64,000 bases of DNA from Hermatobates lingyangjiaoensis (taxonomy: Eukaryota; Arthropoda; Insecta; Hemiptera; Hermatobatidae), in assembly GCA_026182355.1 (NCBI GenBank), contig JAPFBL010000002.1, forward strand, positions 2,480,001-2,544,000. Direction: 5' to 3'. Position 1 is the first letter of the stretch. Each line of letters opens with the position of its first letter. A program made the position numbers and the translations under genes. Below are positions 12,961 through 26,560 of this stretch, piece after piece. The notes under the pieces were generated by a model. The model searched no databases and was not told the origin of the DNA. It worked only from the letters and a program-made list of their open reading frames with translations.

Positions 12961-13298
12961 GTAGACTAGTAGAGAGGACGAAGTGAGAGAGATCTCCCCA
13001 CGTCGAAGAACGGAGCGCGAATGAAGAAATAAAGAGTCAACCGAAGAGAGCAGCACTAGCGTAAAAAAGGAGCTAGGCACTAAACGTCGGAGAACGGAGA
13101 AAGCAAAAACAATAGATAAAATTATAAAATTAAAAATTACAAAAAAGGAAATAATAAAAAAAAAAAAAAAATAAATAAATAAATAAAATAAAAAATATAT
13201 ATAATAAAAAAAGGAAAAAAAATAATAATAAAATAAAAAAATATATATATATGAATATGAATATATAAGTTAAAAATAAAAGAAAAAACAAATAAAAG

Positions 13299-13660
13299 TT
13301 AACGCTTCTGATTTAAACCGGGATCTGATCGGGCCCCCAATAACCATATGTGGGCCTCCTCAGACGCTCTTAATGTCAAACTACGGTCATCAGTGGTCAC
13401 TAGCTTAATGATTTGAACAGAAAAGCAGTCATTAAAAGAAAGGTTATGGCTGTTGGCATGGATAGCTACAGGAAGCTGTTTGCGCTGACCGACCGAAGCT
13501 CTATGGTTGTTCAAACGCTCATTGAGCTTGGTAGAAGTCATACCAATGTAGAATGCTCCACATTGTCTACAGTTCAGTCGGTAGACGCAATTCCTGGATG
13601 AGCAGGAGGTGTTAGGTGGGACGCGGAAAGAGTTGGTTGGTGAGGAGAAGAAAGATGATA
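13299..13660 (-). pseudogene. PLE family B GIY-YIG endonuclease fragment
   Basis: The open frame continues to 13703, but its first 15 or so residues are the reading of a (TA)n tract (alternating Ile/Tyr), so the genuine part starts near 13660. It carries the GIY-YIG nuclease signature: CVYRL at residues 39-43 in the place of GIY, Cys45 and Cys48 as C-x2-C, YIG at 52-54, Arg63, His67, then His82 and His86, and a Glu at 115-116 in the position of the metal-binding glutamate. The Cys/His pattern is typical of the Penelope class. In an intact element this domain nicks target DNA for reverse transcription. Without its reverse transcriptase this copy cannot act alone. Confidence 0.8.
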
Positions 13661-13681
13661 TATATATATATATATATATAT
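13658..13681. repeat. (TA)n microsatellite at the family B 5' break
   Basis: Marks the truncation point of the family B element. It is read through as alternating Ile and Tyr codons in the open frame. Confidence 0.9.
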
Positions 13682-13719
13682 TATTAGTGTAAATCGGCTT
13701 CAAGTCTTCTTGTAACCAG

Positions 13720-13813
13720 ATATTGTTAAAACTAGCAGCAGCTTCGCCCGCAAAATTGAGGCCACCAGCTCAAAAATCGTAGGAGCAGAAGCTGCTACTA
13801 GTTTTAACAATAT
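13720..13813. repeat. Inverted repeat, 26-base arms
   Basis: Arms 13720-13745 and 13788-13813 are reverse complements with about one mismatch, around a 42-base spacer. The repeat sits between the family B break and the next PLE terminal pair. It may be a foldback remnant of a further element. Confidence 0.75.
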
Positions 13814-13815
13814 GT

Positions 13816-14182
13816 AAACCAAAGTCCAAACCTCAATAAGAAATGAGAAAAAAGACTAAGATCTTTCAACCGTAACAAGTGGTCTTCGTCAGAGTCAAAT
13901 CCCAACAAAAATCAAACATCTAAAACCGTCTGGTTTGGGGTTGAGAAGAGTGAGAGGCAAGAGAGGTATTAAAGTAAAGGGTTTAAAGTGCAGGAAAGGT
14001 CAATTGACCGGTGAGAGATGCTAGGTTAAATAGATGGTTCTGTTTCTTTGGTTTCAGTTGGGATTTGACTCTGATGAATCCCCTTGTTACGCTTTAAAGA
14101 TCTTAGTCATTGTTCTCTTTTCTTACTGTGGTTTGGACGTTGATTGTTATTTCACGTATTTGTTGTGAAATCTTGTTTTATA
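13816..14182. mobile_element. Inverted pair of PLE family A 3' ends
   Basis: A minus-strand 3' tail occupies 13816-14030 (terminus, hammerhead-like motif at 13854-13896, then 3' untranslated sequence matching that of the copy at 59889). A plus-strand terminus occupies 14048-14182 (motif at 14067-14108, then the conserved GTGGTTTG end and terminal hairpin). In the plus copy the GAA of the motif has become TAA and stem II is broken, so it is dead by sequence. In the minus copy one stem II pair is mismatched. Confidence 0.8.
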
Positions 14183-17100
14183 TTTATGTTTTATAACATG
14201 TTATAATATGACATGTTATAAATATATAACATATTTATATAATAAAAAAGAAAGTCATGAACAAGGGCATCCCAACACTACTGGAAGGCTGGTTTACTGT
14301 CTTGCTTATCTATCAACTCGAAGTAGAGGATTGTCAAATATGATCACGATTCTTCAAATGTGCGACTTCAGTAGTGTGGAATAGACTTTTCGAGAGACAT
14401 CCACCTAACCTCATACAAGCAGGTATCTTGACAAGTTCTTGAAGGGCGTTTAAAACCTCTATATTCGGCAAAATATATAAGAAAAAGATGACCACTCTAC
14501 ACCAGTAAACTGGAAAAAGGTTTATGTGTAAAATAAGAAGCAAAACTCATTGTTTAAATGTAATATCATAGAAAATTCAATACATGCTATGCTTATATAT
14601 TATACCGCCATTTATTTACATACTTATAAATTACAAATTTATAACTTTAAATATAGATACAGGTTTGCGTAAGTTTATACACATAGATATCACAGTTCTT
14701 CTAACGGATTATATTTTGTCAACAAATTCTTTAATGTCCACATACTTTTGGATAAGAGCAAACACAGGATCACCAGAGCACACCCAGTACGCACTGACAT
14801 AAAATAAAAATGCTCTCAGAAAACCACAAAAAAATAATCTAAAACTCTTAAACTACTTTTTTATAAAAATGCTTTACTTCTAGTAAAGTAAAAAACTGAT
14901 AATAATTTGAAAAATCTTTTACCAATGAACTAAACTAAAATCTTTCTGAATAACCATATGTAAGGAAATTATTTCGTTAATTATTCAATCTTTTAATTCT
15001 TACATTTCATTAACAAATAAATTTAAATAATCCAACTTATTGATCTGAAATATATTACTAAAGAGTTTTACAATAATTGTAAGTGACTTAATTTGTTCAA
15101 TACATATTGTATCTTAAACTTAAATTTTGAGATTCTAATTTGAAATTGAAATCAAAAATAAGTTTGAAAAGGAAAGTTTATTTGCAATATTTTTTTTTTG
15201 AAAGGTATATATTTAGACTACTACTGTTTGTGGGAAGCCCTATGTAACGAATATATTTGCCAGTTTTGCTTATCCCTTATAGTCGGAGAGGACACAACGA
15301 CCAAGAGATAAAGAAGCATTAGGACTTCTTCATCTCTTATCTTGTCTTCTACTGATAAAACTAGATAAACTGAGACCCTTGTACTAGTTCTTACAGCTCT
15401 CTTATCGAATCTTGAAATTTTCAAGTTCATTCCCTAACATTTTTCTTTTAACAATTCTTAAGCAGGGTGTAAAATGAAATTAATTATTTAAGTTTAAGGG
15501 AAATATCTTTCTATGACATTTAGAATATTGGGTCTACTTTTCAGTGTTATGATAATATTTGTAACAATAGCAGCGTTAATTGGATTAATAATCCATAGAA
15601 AATTAATATCTTTTAACGAATAATTATTGTTGATTTATGGTTTTAAAATGTGTGCTGCTGCATTTAAATCAGTGCATTTCTTGTGCTTATTTTGGTGTCC
15701 GTTTTTAATATTATTTAGAATAACATCATTGCCTACGAAGTAGGGTAATAAGAAAGGTGAAGAATTGTCTGATTTTTTTACGAATAAGATACAGGTGTGA
15801 AGTGTACATGTTCAAAAGTGATTTAATTCGTTAGTTCATTATTGAATGAAGACTTAAGTCAGATAGACGCACTTTAAAATGAAGTAAACATGCTTGATTA
15901 AACACTATGCAATAGTTTGCTTACTACCACCACTAACTTGTTAGTGCATCTAAATGTTAGTTGAGTTATCAAGACTTGTCTTCTTACATTTAGATTTGTG
16001 CAAGAACAGATTTCTTAATAACCTGTTTGAAAAGCCTGCCATTTAGACTGTTAACAAGTACGAGTACATTGCTCACACAGCGAAAGTTGAACAGTCCGCA
16101 AATGAAGTCAATTTAAAATCAACTTATTAATTCTTCACATTTTCCCACTACCGTCGTCAGGGAAGAACTAACTTATTTTGTATTTCCATATATAGACAAT
16201 TCTCGACTTATGTTCATTCATTTTCATTTTTTTTCTATTTTACGTTCAAAATGTTCAACAAGTCAAAAAAAAAATTAAGCTTTCAAAATTATAAAAGAAA
16301 GTGTTGTGTGTGTGAATTTTAACTTGAATTTACTTCGAATACCACTTCTAAGTGTGACTAAATTTGAATAAAACTTGTTTAATTGAAATTAGAAATAGTA
16401 TTTGTATTTTGGTTGTATTTAATATACGTATTTGAAATTACATATATGTTATTAATTTATAATATTATGTTTATAGTACATGATCTAGTGTTTTATAAGC
16501 GACGTTAATTGAATTAATGGATGTATTTTTATTTTTTGGTAAGGAGGTGAAATGCATTTACGTGCATGCTCCCAGTAAACCAATCTACCAACCAAAACAC
16601 CCCCTTTTCTTCTAGGACACTAGCCTGGAACTGATTTAATGGATGTTTAGTACAGTATGAATGGTATACATTACTAGGATATACAGTAACAACTTAGGTT
16701 CATTTCTGACGTACGTTCGGCGTTCGGAATGTAACAAACAAGTACGTCGAGACTTGTCTGTATTCAGTTATCTCTATAACAAACTGATTTTAGATGTGTG
16801 TTCAAATGCTAGCAACACTAATACACGCCATAGTATCGAATGGGCACTGGCAACTTGGAAACTAGTTTTTATTAAATGCCAAGCTAGTATTCATTGTATG
16901 TTGAACTTTTCTTATTTGTTCTCTCTAGGACATTGTGCGATGACCTTGTGGACTATAATGGGATTACTTTACAACTAATTAATACAACATATAAGCGACT
17001 ATAATGCAATATAATTAATTTTATATGAATAGTTTTGAATGTTCGGAGAATTGTTTGAGCGTTAGTAGGTGGTACTGGGTACACCTGGATGAGGGGTTGG

Positions 17101-20100
17101 CGTAAATTGGAAGAGTAGGTAAATGGGAGTAAGGAGCAACAGTGTCGTGTGACGTTTTGCAACAATAGGGCTCGTCTTGAGCAGGTGTGCCGTCATCTCT
17201 TTGTGATCCAATATGCATCCCACCTAGGACCATTCACGACAGGTAGAACATATCCTTCCATAGAGAGTGCCCTTGTTTCCAGACAAAGCCTTCCCCCTGA
17301 GACCCAACCCACTGTTTACATCTGCCTCACCTGGTCCCGCTCTACTCAAACTAAATTGAACAGTCGTAAATAAATCCCCATCCTCAATACGATTTGCTTT
17401 CTTTACAAAAGCCTGTTACATTGAGCAGTCACAAACAATTCTTTCTGCTCTTTTCTAATAATTTTGGAATTAGTTTAATTAGAGATATTCCTACCACCCT
17501 ACCGCATGGTTTACTTATTTTGCCTATTTTCTTTCCTTGAAATTATTTTTTCTAAAGAAGGGATATTCCCAGTTGCATAAATCCATAATGGAACTTATGG
17601 ATATTTCATATTTTAGTTTAATCATATGTACGGCTGCTAACAGTAATTCTCCCCTAAGATTATTCTTTGCAAGGCAGTTAGATGAGGATTGTCCTTCTTT
17701 GTCATTTGGCGCCATAATAATTATATCTCAGGAGGGTGTCCTCCATAGTTCACGCCTTCTACTTGAAACGTGCGACAACAGTGATACTGCTTTTTTTTAT
17801 TCAATTAAAAGGGGAAAACCCTAAGAGCTATAAACATCATTAATCAAAGTGACAAAAATAGTTAAAAAAAACTTATCTAACAATTTAGAAAATATCATTA
17901 TTTTGAATTCTACTAATTGTACCAACGTATTCAGTTATTTCATTTTCTAAAACATCATCAATGATAGCTTTTAGGTAGTTTCAAAAGGAAATAGCTATTT
18001 TATTTGAGTGATAATATTTGCGTTCTTCTTCGTATTATATTCCTTAAGGCCCAGTTGCTTAAAAACAGTTCACCTTTTTCTACCATGCCTTTGAATGAAA
18101 TATAATATATTTGTAATGTTGGCTACACAGCTCAACTATTTGTGAAGACTGACTTCATTTCTAATTATGTGGGAGTAACCAACATGAAGGCTGGTTACAT
18201 GTAACATTAATACTTGGATATTAATGTTAATAATAATTATTATTTGTTCGTTTAAGTTGTACTATTGAAAATTACTATTCCAAGTTGAATTATAAATGTG
18301 TAATTCCTTTCTTCAGGTAGATATTTATATTTACTGTGTAGTAGTAAATTTATATTGTAATAATTTTCCTTTATTTTTGTATTTTACTTTCATTAAGACC
18401 AAAATCACATTTTCAAGAACATATTTTTAAAATTAAACTACAAAGTGAAAAAGTAGTAAGATTTTTCAGCTTCACGTTCAAAATCTAAAAAAATCAAAAA
18501 AGGATTTTATTATCCATTTTATCGTAGATAATAAGAAGACTTGATTGTTTTACTTGTGGAATCCAAGTACACATTTGAAATTACATATAATTTTATTAAG
18601 TAACAAACCATTTTTAATTATAAAATAGTTATTTAAATTAATAATGGTCACTGAACAGTATCTGTAAATTAGATTAACTACGATGTGATGAAGAGGGGAG
18701 TATTTCTAAGAATTTCCTTTAGTGGAGTCCACCCTTATTTAAATCAACCCTAAAACTCCCCATCCCCTGAAGCCTTCGAGTCCAATGAGATTCAGCCTCT
18801 TAATAATCATAATTTTAATAACATGTTAGATTGATCAATGATTTCAAGTTTATTATAATTGAAAAAATTACTATAATCACTTGTAAACAAAAGATACATT
18901 ATTGATTAAAATGTATGTATACTACATTAACAACACAAAATCAGATGTTTGTCAAGCCGTTTGATATTATGTTTACTTTTAGTAATAACAAATAAATAAA
19001 TAGCAGATTTATTTGAACGGTTAATTTATGCAGATAAGACATGTGAAGTTCGGACACTTCAAGGTGGCACACATCATCTCCTCGCCTTAGATGTACAGCT
19101 TTGAAGAACTGCCACGAAGGTTGGCATTTGTATAGAAGATGTTGGTATGAATTTTAGCAATGTTTAATAAAATATGATTGAGTTTCAACACTGAATTATT
19201 GCACTTAACACCATTAAAATTTGAAATATCATAATTTTGGGGAGGGAGGAGGATATGAAGTGAAAATGAAACTGAAAGGTTTTTTTTATTTTGTAGTGAA
19301 ATAGAAAGGACTAATGGTGTCTTTGGAAATTGAAAGATGTTTGTTTCATTAGGCGAAAATGCATTATGTATGCTTGAACTCTGTCCAACTTAGAAAAGTG
19401 ATGAGATAGATTCCATTACATATTTCATCGTGTCAACTGAAGGTCCCGTTTTATTTACCTTTGAACCTTGAGTAGAAATTCTTTCTACTCAGACATGCCT
19501 AAGACATCCCATACAGTTTAGCTACATTTCATTTGTAAGTACAACTTTTAAGTTTTACATAAGCCATAACTTGTAATGAAACTTGTTATAAAAGTATCAT
19601 TTTAATTTCAAAAGTTTGCACAAGAATGAAATTTTGAAATTATCTCCTCAAGTTCAGAGTATCCATAAAAGTAACAGTTTTACTGAAAAAGAGTATATAT
19701 TGTTAAAAAACTCTGAAAAGGTAATACTGGTTTAACAGGTTTATAGATTTATACAGCCTCTTCCCACAAACTAAAATGTTCGCAATTTTTTTTTTGTCTA
19801 GATGAAACGTACAACACTTTTATCTTTAGTGTTTGTAGTATAGGAAGAAATAAATATTTTCTAAATTGACTCAATGTACTACAATGCACCGTTTTGATTG
19901 CAATTGTGCTAAAAAATACTTTATAACTTACCTATAGAGATGATGCTATTTCGTACTTACAACATCAATTCTGTGATGGTGTTTGGCGAGGAAGTAATTG
20001 CCTGTTTGCTTCGAAAGTACTGCAGACTTTGATTTATTGGTAAAGAAAATCAAATGACATTAGCTAAAAGGGGTTTCCATTATCTTCCCTTCTCCTTCTT

Positions 20101-20269
20101 GATTAAAATATTCATTTACCATATTAGTTATTTTCCAAGAAATGAGTTTCTTGCTGATGCCAAACACTAAGGTAGCTGTGGTTTGGTTAATCCTGATCCC
20201 TCTTTTACTAGGATATCCGTTCACTTTTTCCCAGAATTCCACAAATAGAGACATCATTCCCTCCCATGT
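14183..20269. other. AT-rich DNA, no supported gene
   Basis: No recognisable transposon, RNA gene or conserved protein. A short AT-rich palindromic cluster (ATAACATGTTAT) lies at 14193-14230. The open frames at 14334-14802, 15221-15430, 16661-17373 and 17524-17824 have no domain I recognise. The 17524-17824 region is open on both strands and slightly richer in GC than its flanks, which is the only reason to look at it twice. Confidence 0.5.
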
Positions 20270-20830
20270 GCCTTCACCTTGTCGTGGTGGGGGGGCTTAA
20301 CATGCCTGGGTGGTGGTTCCCTCATGGCATGAACTAAGAAAGGCACAACTCGACATATAGATAGTCTGGGTCAGCGTCCGAAGATGGAAAGTCTGGTTTG
20401 GTTGGCAGTGAGTTCTAATTAGTCTTATATGGCCAACGCGTGTCTTTTTCAAAACTTTCTCTTGCGGGGCTTGGTGGGATGGGTTGTGTCCCTGTGTTGG
20501 AGTCCGAGGGTGCTATGTTCGCTTACCTGGCCTGTAAAATGTTTTCGTACTTTCAGCTTCGTGCATCTATCACCTGTTCTTTTTAATACTTCTTCCTAAC
20601 TGTGGTGGCACAACAGCGGCTTTAACTGTTCCCTTGGGTCACTTATACTTACGATGGTATCTGCGGGTGGAAAGTCCACTCGGTCACATACTTGTTCGTG
20701 AGTTGGATGCTGAGCCCCTCTTTATCACTTGTCTTTGTTCAAACTTTTTCTAGCCCCTGAGTAGGGGCCCAAGTTTCATTTGGACGTTGCAGGTTTTAGC
20801 TGGCTATGCCAGACTACACCCTTGCCAGTT
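20270..20830. other. GC-rich island, possibly an old repeat
   Basis: The region opens with CCTTGTCGTGGTGGGGG and stays well above the local GC level for about 550 bases. It then falls back to AT-rich DNA. No reading frame stays open. The opening phrase reminds me of untranslated regions of non-LTR retrotransposons in other invertebrates, but I cannot confirm it. It could also be a relic of a host exon cluster. Confidence 0.35.
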
Positions 20831-22739
20831 GCGATGTGATAGTATCTGGATCTTTCTTTCTCTTCATAAATTTTCTTGAACCCTCTGACTCCTTCTCTTA
20901 CTTACCTTATGTTTCATATATATCACAACTACCTAATAACTGTAACTTGTTTTTCTCTTTTTCATTTTTAAGTGTCTTCCTTGATGATCAATTATCATCA
21001 AGGAAGTATAACGAAATAACATAGAGAATAACTGAAACTCAGGTATTGAAGAGATAACTAGGATCTCATTTGAGTCACTCCATTACTTTAAACCTGATGG
21101 TCTGAAGGTACATCACTAACAGAGACCTCTAAAACTTCAAAGTCACTAGTGGTTCCCAACTATGAGGCCATCCACGTTGAGGAGTGCCTTGACATCAGGC
21201 GTTTTCTCAATTTCCTGGATTATATCATTTTTAAAGCAGTTAAATAGGTACGTGCTCAACATTAACTTTTGAGATAATCCTAGTTTTAACGGTATGCAGC
21301 TTGCTACTGCTGTCTAATGTCTCAATTCTTTAAAACATCAGAAGAGAAACGGAGAGCAGATTGCCTCTGATACGAAAAACTGAAAGCATGTGGAGTAATT
21401 TTCTATGCCTAAAGACCTCGTCTTTTTCACAGGTTATACAATAAAATAACCACTAAAGTGACAAAATTAACCCATACTAAAATAGGAATCTGATCAAAAC
21501 ATTCTTTCTCCAATTTCTTGCAGCACTTCCACCTTTAAGGTTCTTTCCTAACGCTGCCTTTAAATTCATTTATATTAAAACAATAGTTTTTCGTATTATT
21601 CAGATAAATCAGTTAATAGGTAGTTAATTTTTAGTTTGGTATTATTTTCAGTATTAAACTACATAATTTACCATAAATATCGTCATAAGAAGCAGTTTTA
21701 TGGTTATACTCGTAGTTCGTCAAACGTGTTCACAAGTTTTTACATTCAATCTTAAGTCCAACTAGATCAGTCCAAACCACTGTAAGAAATCAGAAAAATA
21801 ACCAGGAAAAATGATCCAGGAAACTTGTAGATCAGTTAAAATTTCGATATACATTTTTTCATGATTAAAAGTAAATTTAATTTCTATCTTTAAAGTAAGA
21901 AATCAATATGTTTCTTTCAGTGATTTTCAAATGAATGAAAAGGTGTCAAATATACTCATAAATGAAATAAAATGTGATTCGGCATTATTACTGATTCTAA
22001 GAATCTGTTTAAAATCGTGGGAAAAGTTATCTAAATTTTGGTTGTCACTGAACTCTGCAGAAAGTAGAATGTGCATCATCAGAAGTTAGAGAGGGGATTT
22101 AATTTTCCTGACTTGAGATGTATGCTACGACTTAACTAGAATCAGCTAATTAGTCTATTTGTGCCATATCAGCGCTCCAAATTCCATAAAGGTTTTTGAA
22201 CCAATCATCGCAACTATATTTTCACCCAACCAGCAAATAAATATTTTGCAATATGAACTGAAAATAACATCTTTATGAATTTAAACTTTTTAAAATATAT
22301 TTTAGCTATAATAGAAATATTAAGAGGAATATATACCTAAGCAAATGTTTATCATTCCCAAAAAATGTACCATAATCTTCTCATTACATTAAACTGTATT
22401 TGCAATACATATCAGTTTAATTCAACATGATCCACATACACAATCCAACTACTTAATTGCTAAAATATACAATTATACCCACTATTTGTACCCACCAATT
22501 TAAAAAGAGTTTCAAATGTCTAAAATCTTATCTGGATTTGACCATTTACTTAAACTAAACAGTTAAACCACAGAACAGTATTGTAAAACAAGACTGCTAT
22601 GTTATAACTAGTAACAGTTGTCGTCAGTGCCCACAATCCCTATCATACCTCAACAGTTTGTAACTTTTTCATGTGCAAATATTGAAAGGAAGGTGTTCAT
22701 CTGTTAAAAACGTCAGCCCTTTACCTTTGATCGGTGATT
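20831..22739. other. AT-rich DNA, no supported gene
   Basis: No gene recognised. A short inverted repeat lies at 20980-21005 (TTCCTTGATGAT facing ATCATCAAGGAA). The open frame ending at 21024 reads a serine/phenylalanine-rich peptide with no recognisable domain. Confidence 0.5.
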
Positions 22740-22977
22740 CTAGATTGGGAGTCCTAAATTTTTCCTAACTCAGATGTATTTAGAATAGGGGTCTTTAACG
22801 AGTACCTTACATCATACAGACTCGCAACCGACGGCTTTACGTCCTCTCCTCCAATGGACGACGTACTCAGATTTATGCACCTCCATTGTGAATAAAACGA
22901 GGACCAGGTGGATATCGAACCCTGGACCTACCAGTTTAGAGGCGATCACGTTAACCACTGAGCTAACCTGGCTTCTT
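22740..22977 (-). mobile_element. tRNA-derived SINE, good head
   Basis: Minus-strand copy with a well-preserved head. The A box lies at 22950-22965 (on the minus strand TAGCTCAGTGGTTAAC) and the B-box-like block at 22911-22921 (GGTTCGATATC). The body blocks GACGTAAAGCC and TCAGATGTATTTAG-like sequence follow. The distal 3' tail beyond about 22740 is lost. The A box matches the tRNA consensus closely, so the family derives from a tRNA gene. Which tRNA cannot be decided here. Confidence 0.88.
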
Positions 22978-25177
22978 AAGGAAGGTGTCCAATTTAGAAA
23001 TATATGGTATAATGTCCATGTTCACGTAATTATTGTGAAATTCATTTTAATAATAGAATAATAAAAAATATATTTCAATAGATCATGTAATCTATTCTCT
23101 CATTCTAATATTATATTTATTCTGTTTAATACTTATTTCCATGCACTCGCCTTTTTTTTACTCTACTTAATCATTAATCTACTTAATCAATTTTACTCCT
23201 GCAATCATGGCAAGGAGTAGAATACACTCACTCTTACTACTCATTGAATGCTTTACGAATTCCTTATATTTCCACCATTCTGGAAAACATCAGTAAAACA
23301 AAGCCAAGGTTAAGAATCAAAAGTAAAAACCCAGTCTTCACACAAAATATGTGAATAAGCTAGGCTTATAATAGCGGTGCTACACTAAAATAAGGCAAAC
23401 CAAGATTATTAACAGGAAGAAACTACTCATGTAAACATTTAATCGTTCATAACATGTAAACTGCATAACTTTCATACATTATGCTAACAACCATTTAGAC
23501 TAAATTTTTTGAGAATGAGAACACCCTGGAATCTGTTCAGTCAAAAACACTGGTCTAGAATAAGGTGTATTATTTCATTGCTTTCTAAAACAGGATTTAC
23601 TATATTTACAATTATAATATAGGATTTGAATACTCGTAATGGGTTCAAAGCTGTGATTATTCATGATTAAATATTTTACAAAGTGTAAGAGAATGGTATC
23701 ACCACTACTCCTGTTAATGCTATATGAGTATCCTTCAAAGTGTTCCTTAGTCCTTCTATCAAAGGAAATCTCTATTAACTCAAAACAAAAAGACTGCTGA
23801 TTGTAAGACTCTACTTTATTGATTTACTTTACGAAATAATTCTATTAGAAGAGAAGATAACTGAAAAAATAGTGAAAAAAACAAGTGAAAGGATGCTTGA
23901 ACAAAATCCCAAATAGACGTAGAACAATTAAAAGTCACAACAGAGAATTGCATGTTGCATGGATTCCAGGCAGATTAATCAGGTCAATTCAATAATAGTA
24001 GACTTAGCTCCAACAACAAAGACAAACAAAGAAACAATAAAACTTAAAAGACTTTAGGTAACGAGGCTCAAATCTGCTGTTGTGTTCTTAAACTAGCAAA
24101 AGGACTAATGAAGTAAAAAAAAAATGTGCTATACTTAAATATTAACATATTATATTAAATTAAAGTTTAATAGTAACGAAATATATATATATATATATTT
24201 GTTATTATAATTAACTTATTATAACAAGCGGATTAATAATAATGCCAGCATGGAAGCCGTTTGCACATTACATATTACCTGTGCCGACGGTCAACCCAAT
24301 GAAGAGATAAACTGTCTTAGAAATATAACTCATATAACTCACCACTTCTACTATGTGCCAGCGGGCAAAAGGCACTGCTATCTGCACTCTATTCTTTTCA
24401 AAACTTGCAATATAGGTCGTTGTCTTCTTTCATCTTCTCAATTAGCCTTTCTGTAGTTAATCTTCCCAACAATGTGGCTTCCCTGCCACATCTGTTGTAC
24501 CATTCCTACTTGGTGCAGACGAAGGTGTGTCTGCGTTGTCCTCTTCTACTGACTCACAGTGAACACTCTTAGGGATGTGTCATGTCCTTCTCAATTCATT
24601 TCCTAAGTATATAACAAGTATTACCTGAAGTGTCCCATTCTAAATATAATAATAATTAACTAAAATATGTTTGATATTAATAATTATTATGACAGCAACA
24701 ATCGAGCTGAATTCTTTGGTTGGAACTTCCAAAGAAAGTACTGATTAGGCCGCTGTACTTATTTATTACCGTAGTTTTGTTCTTGTGATCTATTTTGTTC
24801 ATTATTACATAACAATACCGTTTTTTTCTAATTCTTTTAAGTTAATTTGACTTAATTTGTTCTATCAACAAGTCTTGAACCATCTGGTTTTTTTTCACTC
24901 CCTTATTTTTATTGATACAGCCTTACTGTTCACTGATGAAATGAAGCGAAAGGCCTTAGATATTTTATTTCCTTGTTTGTGAAGCTGCAATAATAAAATA
25001 ATAGGTTAATTATTATTATATATAATCAGATTATATTGTAATAATAAACTTATTATAATAAATAAGAACTATATTAAAGAATAAATTGAATTATTATTAT
25101 TATTATTATATTATAATAAATAATAATATATATTATTTAATCATTGTGGTTTCTCCTCCAAATATATATATCTATAA

Positions 25178-25224
<47 letters not shown>

Positions 25225-26138
25225 ATATTTATATTGTTTTTATTATAAATATATATTCGTGAATTATGATATCAATTCTTCCTATATATGTTCAAAAAAT
25301 GAAAAGATTCATTAGGACAATATATATAAATATACATATAAATTAAATATATATATATTAGACCAATAATGTTCTCACTTTACATCCTTACTGTGTAGTA
25401 TATTTCAATTGTCAAGACGTTTAAACTGTTCGCGAGTGATTATCACGACATGAATGATTTTATAAATGGATAGTTGCTTAATATAAGGGAAGTAGAATGC
25501 ATTATAGGGATCAAAGTTGTTTTCCTAAATGGTGAAAGTTCAGTGACCTAGAGGTCGTTGCCATTACTTCCCTTTGTTGACTGCTGTTATAATTTTATTA
25601 ATTTGGGTTTTCGAATTTTTTCTACTGTAGCGTAAGATTTTCTTAAAATTAGTATTGTCTAAGAGTATTTTATTTACCTACCATTTGTACTCTGATTTGT
25701 TAATGACTAATATTTGTTCAACTTTCAATTGAAAAAACGCTTTTGAAACAGTTAATCTTGTTAAATAAGAGTGAATTATTTATGGCGGTCAAAATATTGA
25801 AAAGTGAGTCATTGTTATGTTTTTTCTATGTGTAATTTATGAATAGTGTAATTTAAGTATATATATATATATATAACTACCCAAAACTTTCTTTTCGGGA
25901 ACCACGATACCTCAATATTGCAGAAGCGCCTATTGTAGCAGTAAGCTTGTAATACAGAGGTACCTGAAGCCCTATGAAGTTCATCGGGATGACAACCAAT
26001 AAATTATCGAGGTGTCTCCACTCTACACTTTACAGTTGGGTGCTCCTAATAACCATTTAAAACAGAAATACATAATTCCTCTCTCTGGAGAAATAGGTCG
26101 TTTAAGGGGTCAATTGTGTTAAGATGCAAGAATAACGC

Positions 26139-26167
26139 TAGCTCAAGAAAGTCAGATTCTTGAGCTA
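26139..26167. repeat. Hairpin, 11-bp arms
   Basis: TAGCTCAAGAA at 26139-26149 is exactly complementary to 26157-26167, with a seven-base loop. No T-run follows and no gene precedes it, so it is not called a terminator. Confidence 0.85.
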
Positions 26168-26526
26168 TGCGCATTAAAGGTATTCTCAGCCTTCAAAGAA
26201 TATTCAATCAAACTCTCTATTATTCCCAGACATGAAGAATAAAGGTCGTCAATGCGGGGGCTGTGGTACATTTTAATAAAATTTGCATACAAGGGAACTT
26301 GCTACCAGTTATAGCAGGATACATACATATATTAGTGTTGATAGCAAACAGGTCTTTCTTAAGGTACGTTTCATTTAAGGAAACCGAAGTTTCAGCTTTT
26401 ATGATCATCTGACTAATGCATTCGACCTTATGGACTCATTTACAGTTTCAGGAGATAATCAAAATAGAAGTTGGCCAAGTTATAATATACTTTATATAAC
26501 GGTGTACAGGGTAAAGAGATCGAGTA

Positions 26527-26560
26527 GAGACAAGAGGAAGGGACCCCTTCCTCTTGTCTC
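26527..26560. repeat. Perfect hairpin, 16-bp arms and 2-base loop
   Basis: GAGACAAGAGGAAGGG (26527-26542) faces its exact reverse complement at 26545-26560, with only AC between. One arm is purely purine-rich and the other pyrimidine-rich. Such a tight perfect palindrome is unusual in this window and may be a recent template-switch product. Confidence 0.9.

Larger units (their letters stand above)
12866..13660 (-). mobile_element. Penelope-like element, family B, 5' truncated
   Basis: A minus-strand retroelement end. From 13660 downward it holds the C-terminal GIY-YIG endonuclease frame (stop near 13299), an A-rich region on the plus strand (13120-13290), a 3' region with a hammerhead-like motif (12917-12960), and a terminal stretch ending at a TA tract. 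The 5' part, including the reverse transcriptase, is absent: the coding sequence breaks off into another (TA)n tract at 13658-13681. The 3' terminus recurs at 53007-53217, which shows a dispersed family. Confidence 0.8.

Noticed and set aside
13413..13601. 62-codon plus-strand frame
   Set aside because: Antisense shadow of the family B GIY-YIG coding region.
24181..25221. CRISPR-like or satellite array
   Set aside because: The repeats are simple TA tracts without spacer regularity.
26527..26560. Rho-independent terminator
   Set aside because: The genome is eukaryotic in character, there is no upstream gene and no T-run follows the hairpin.
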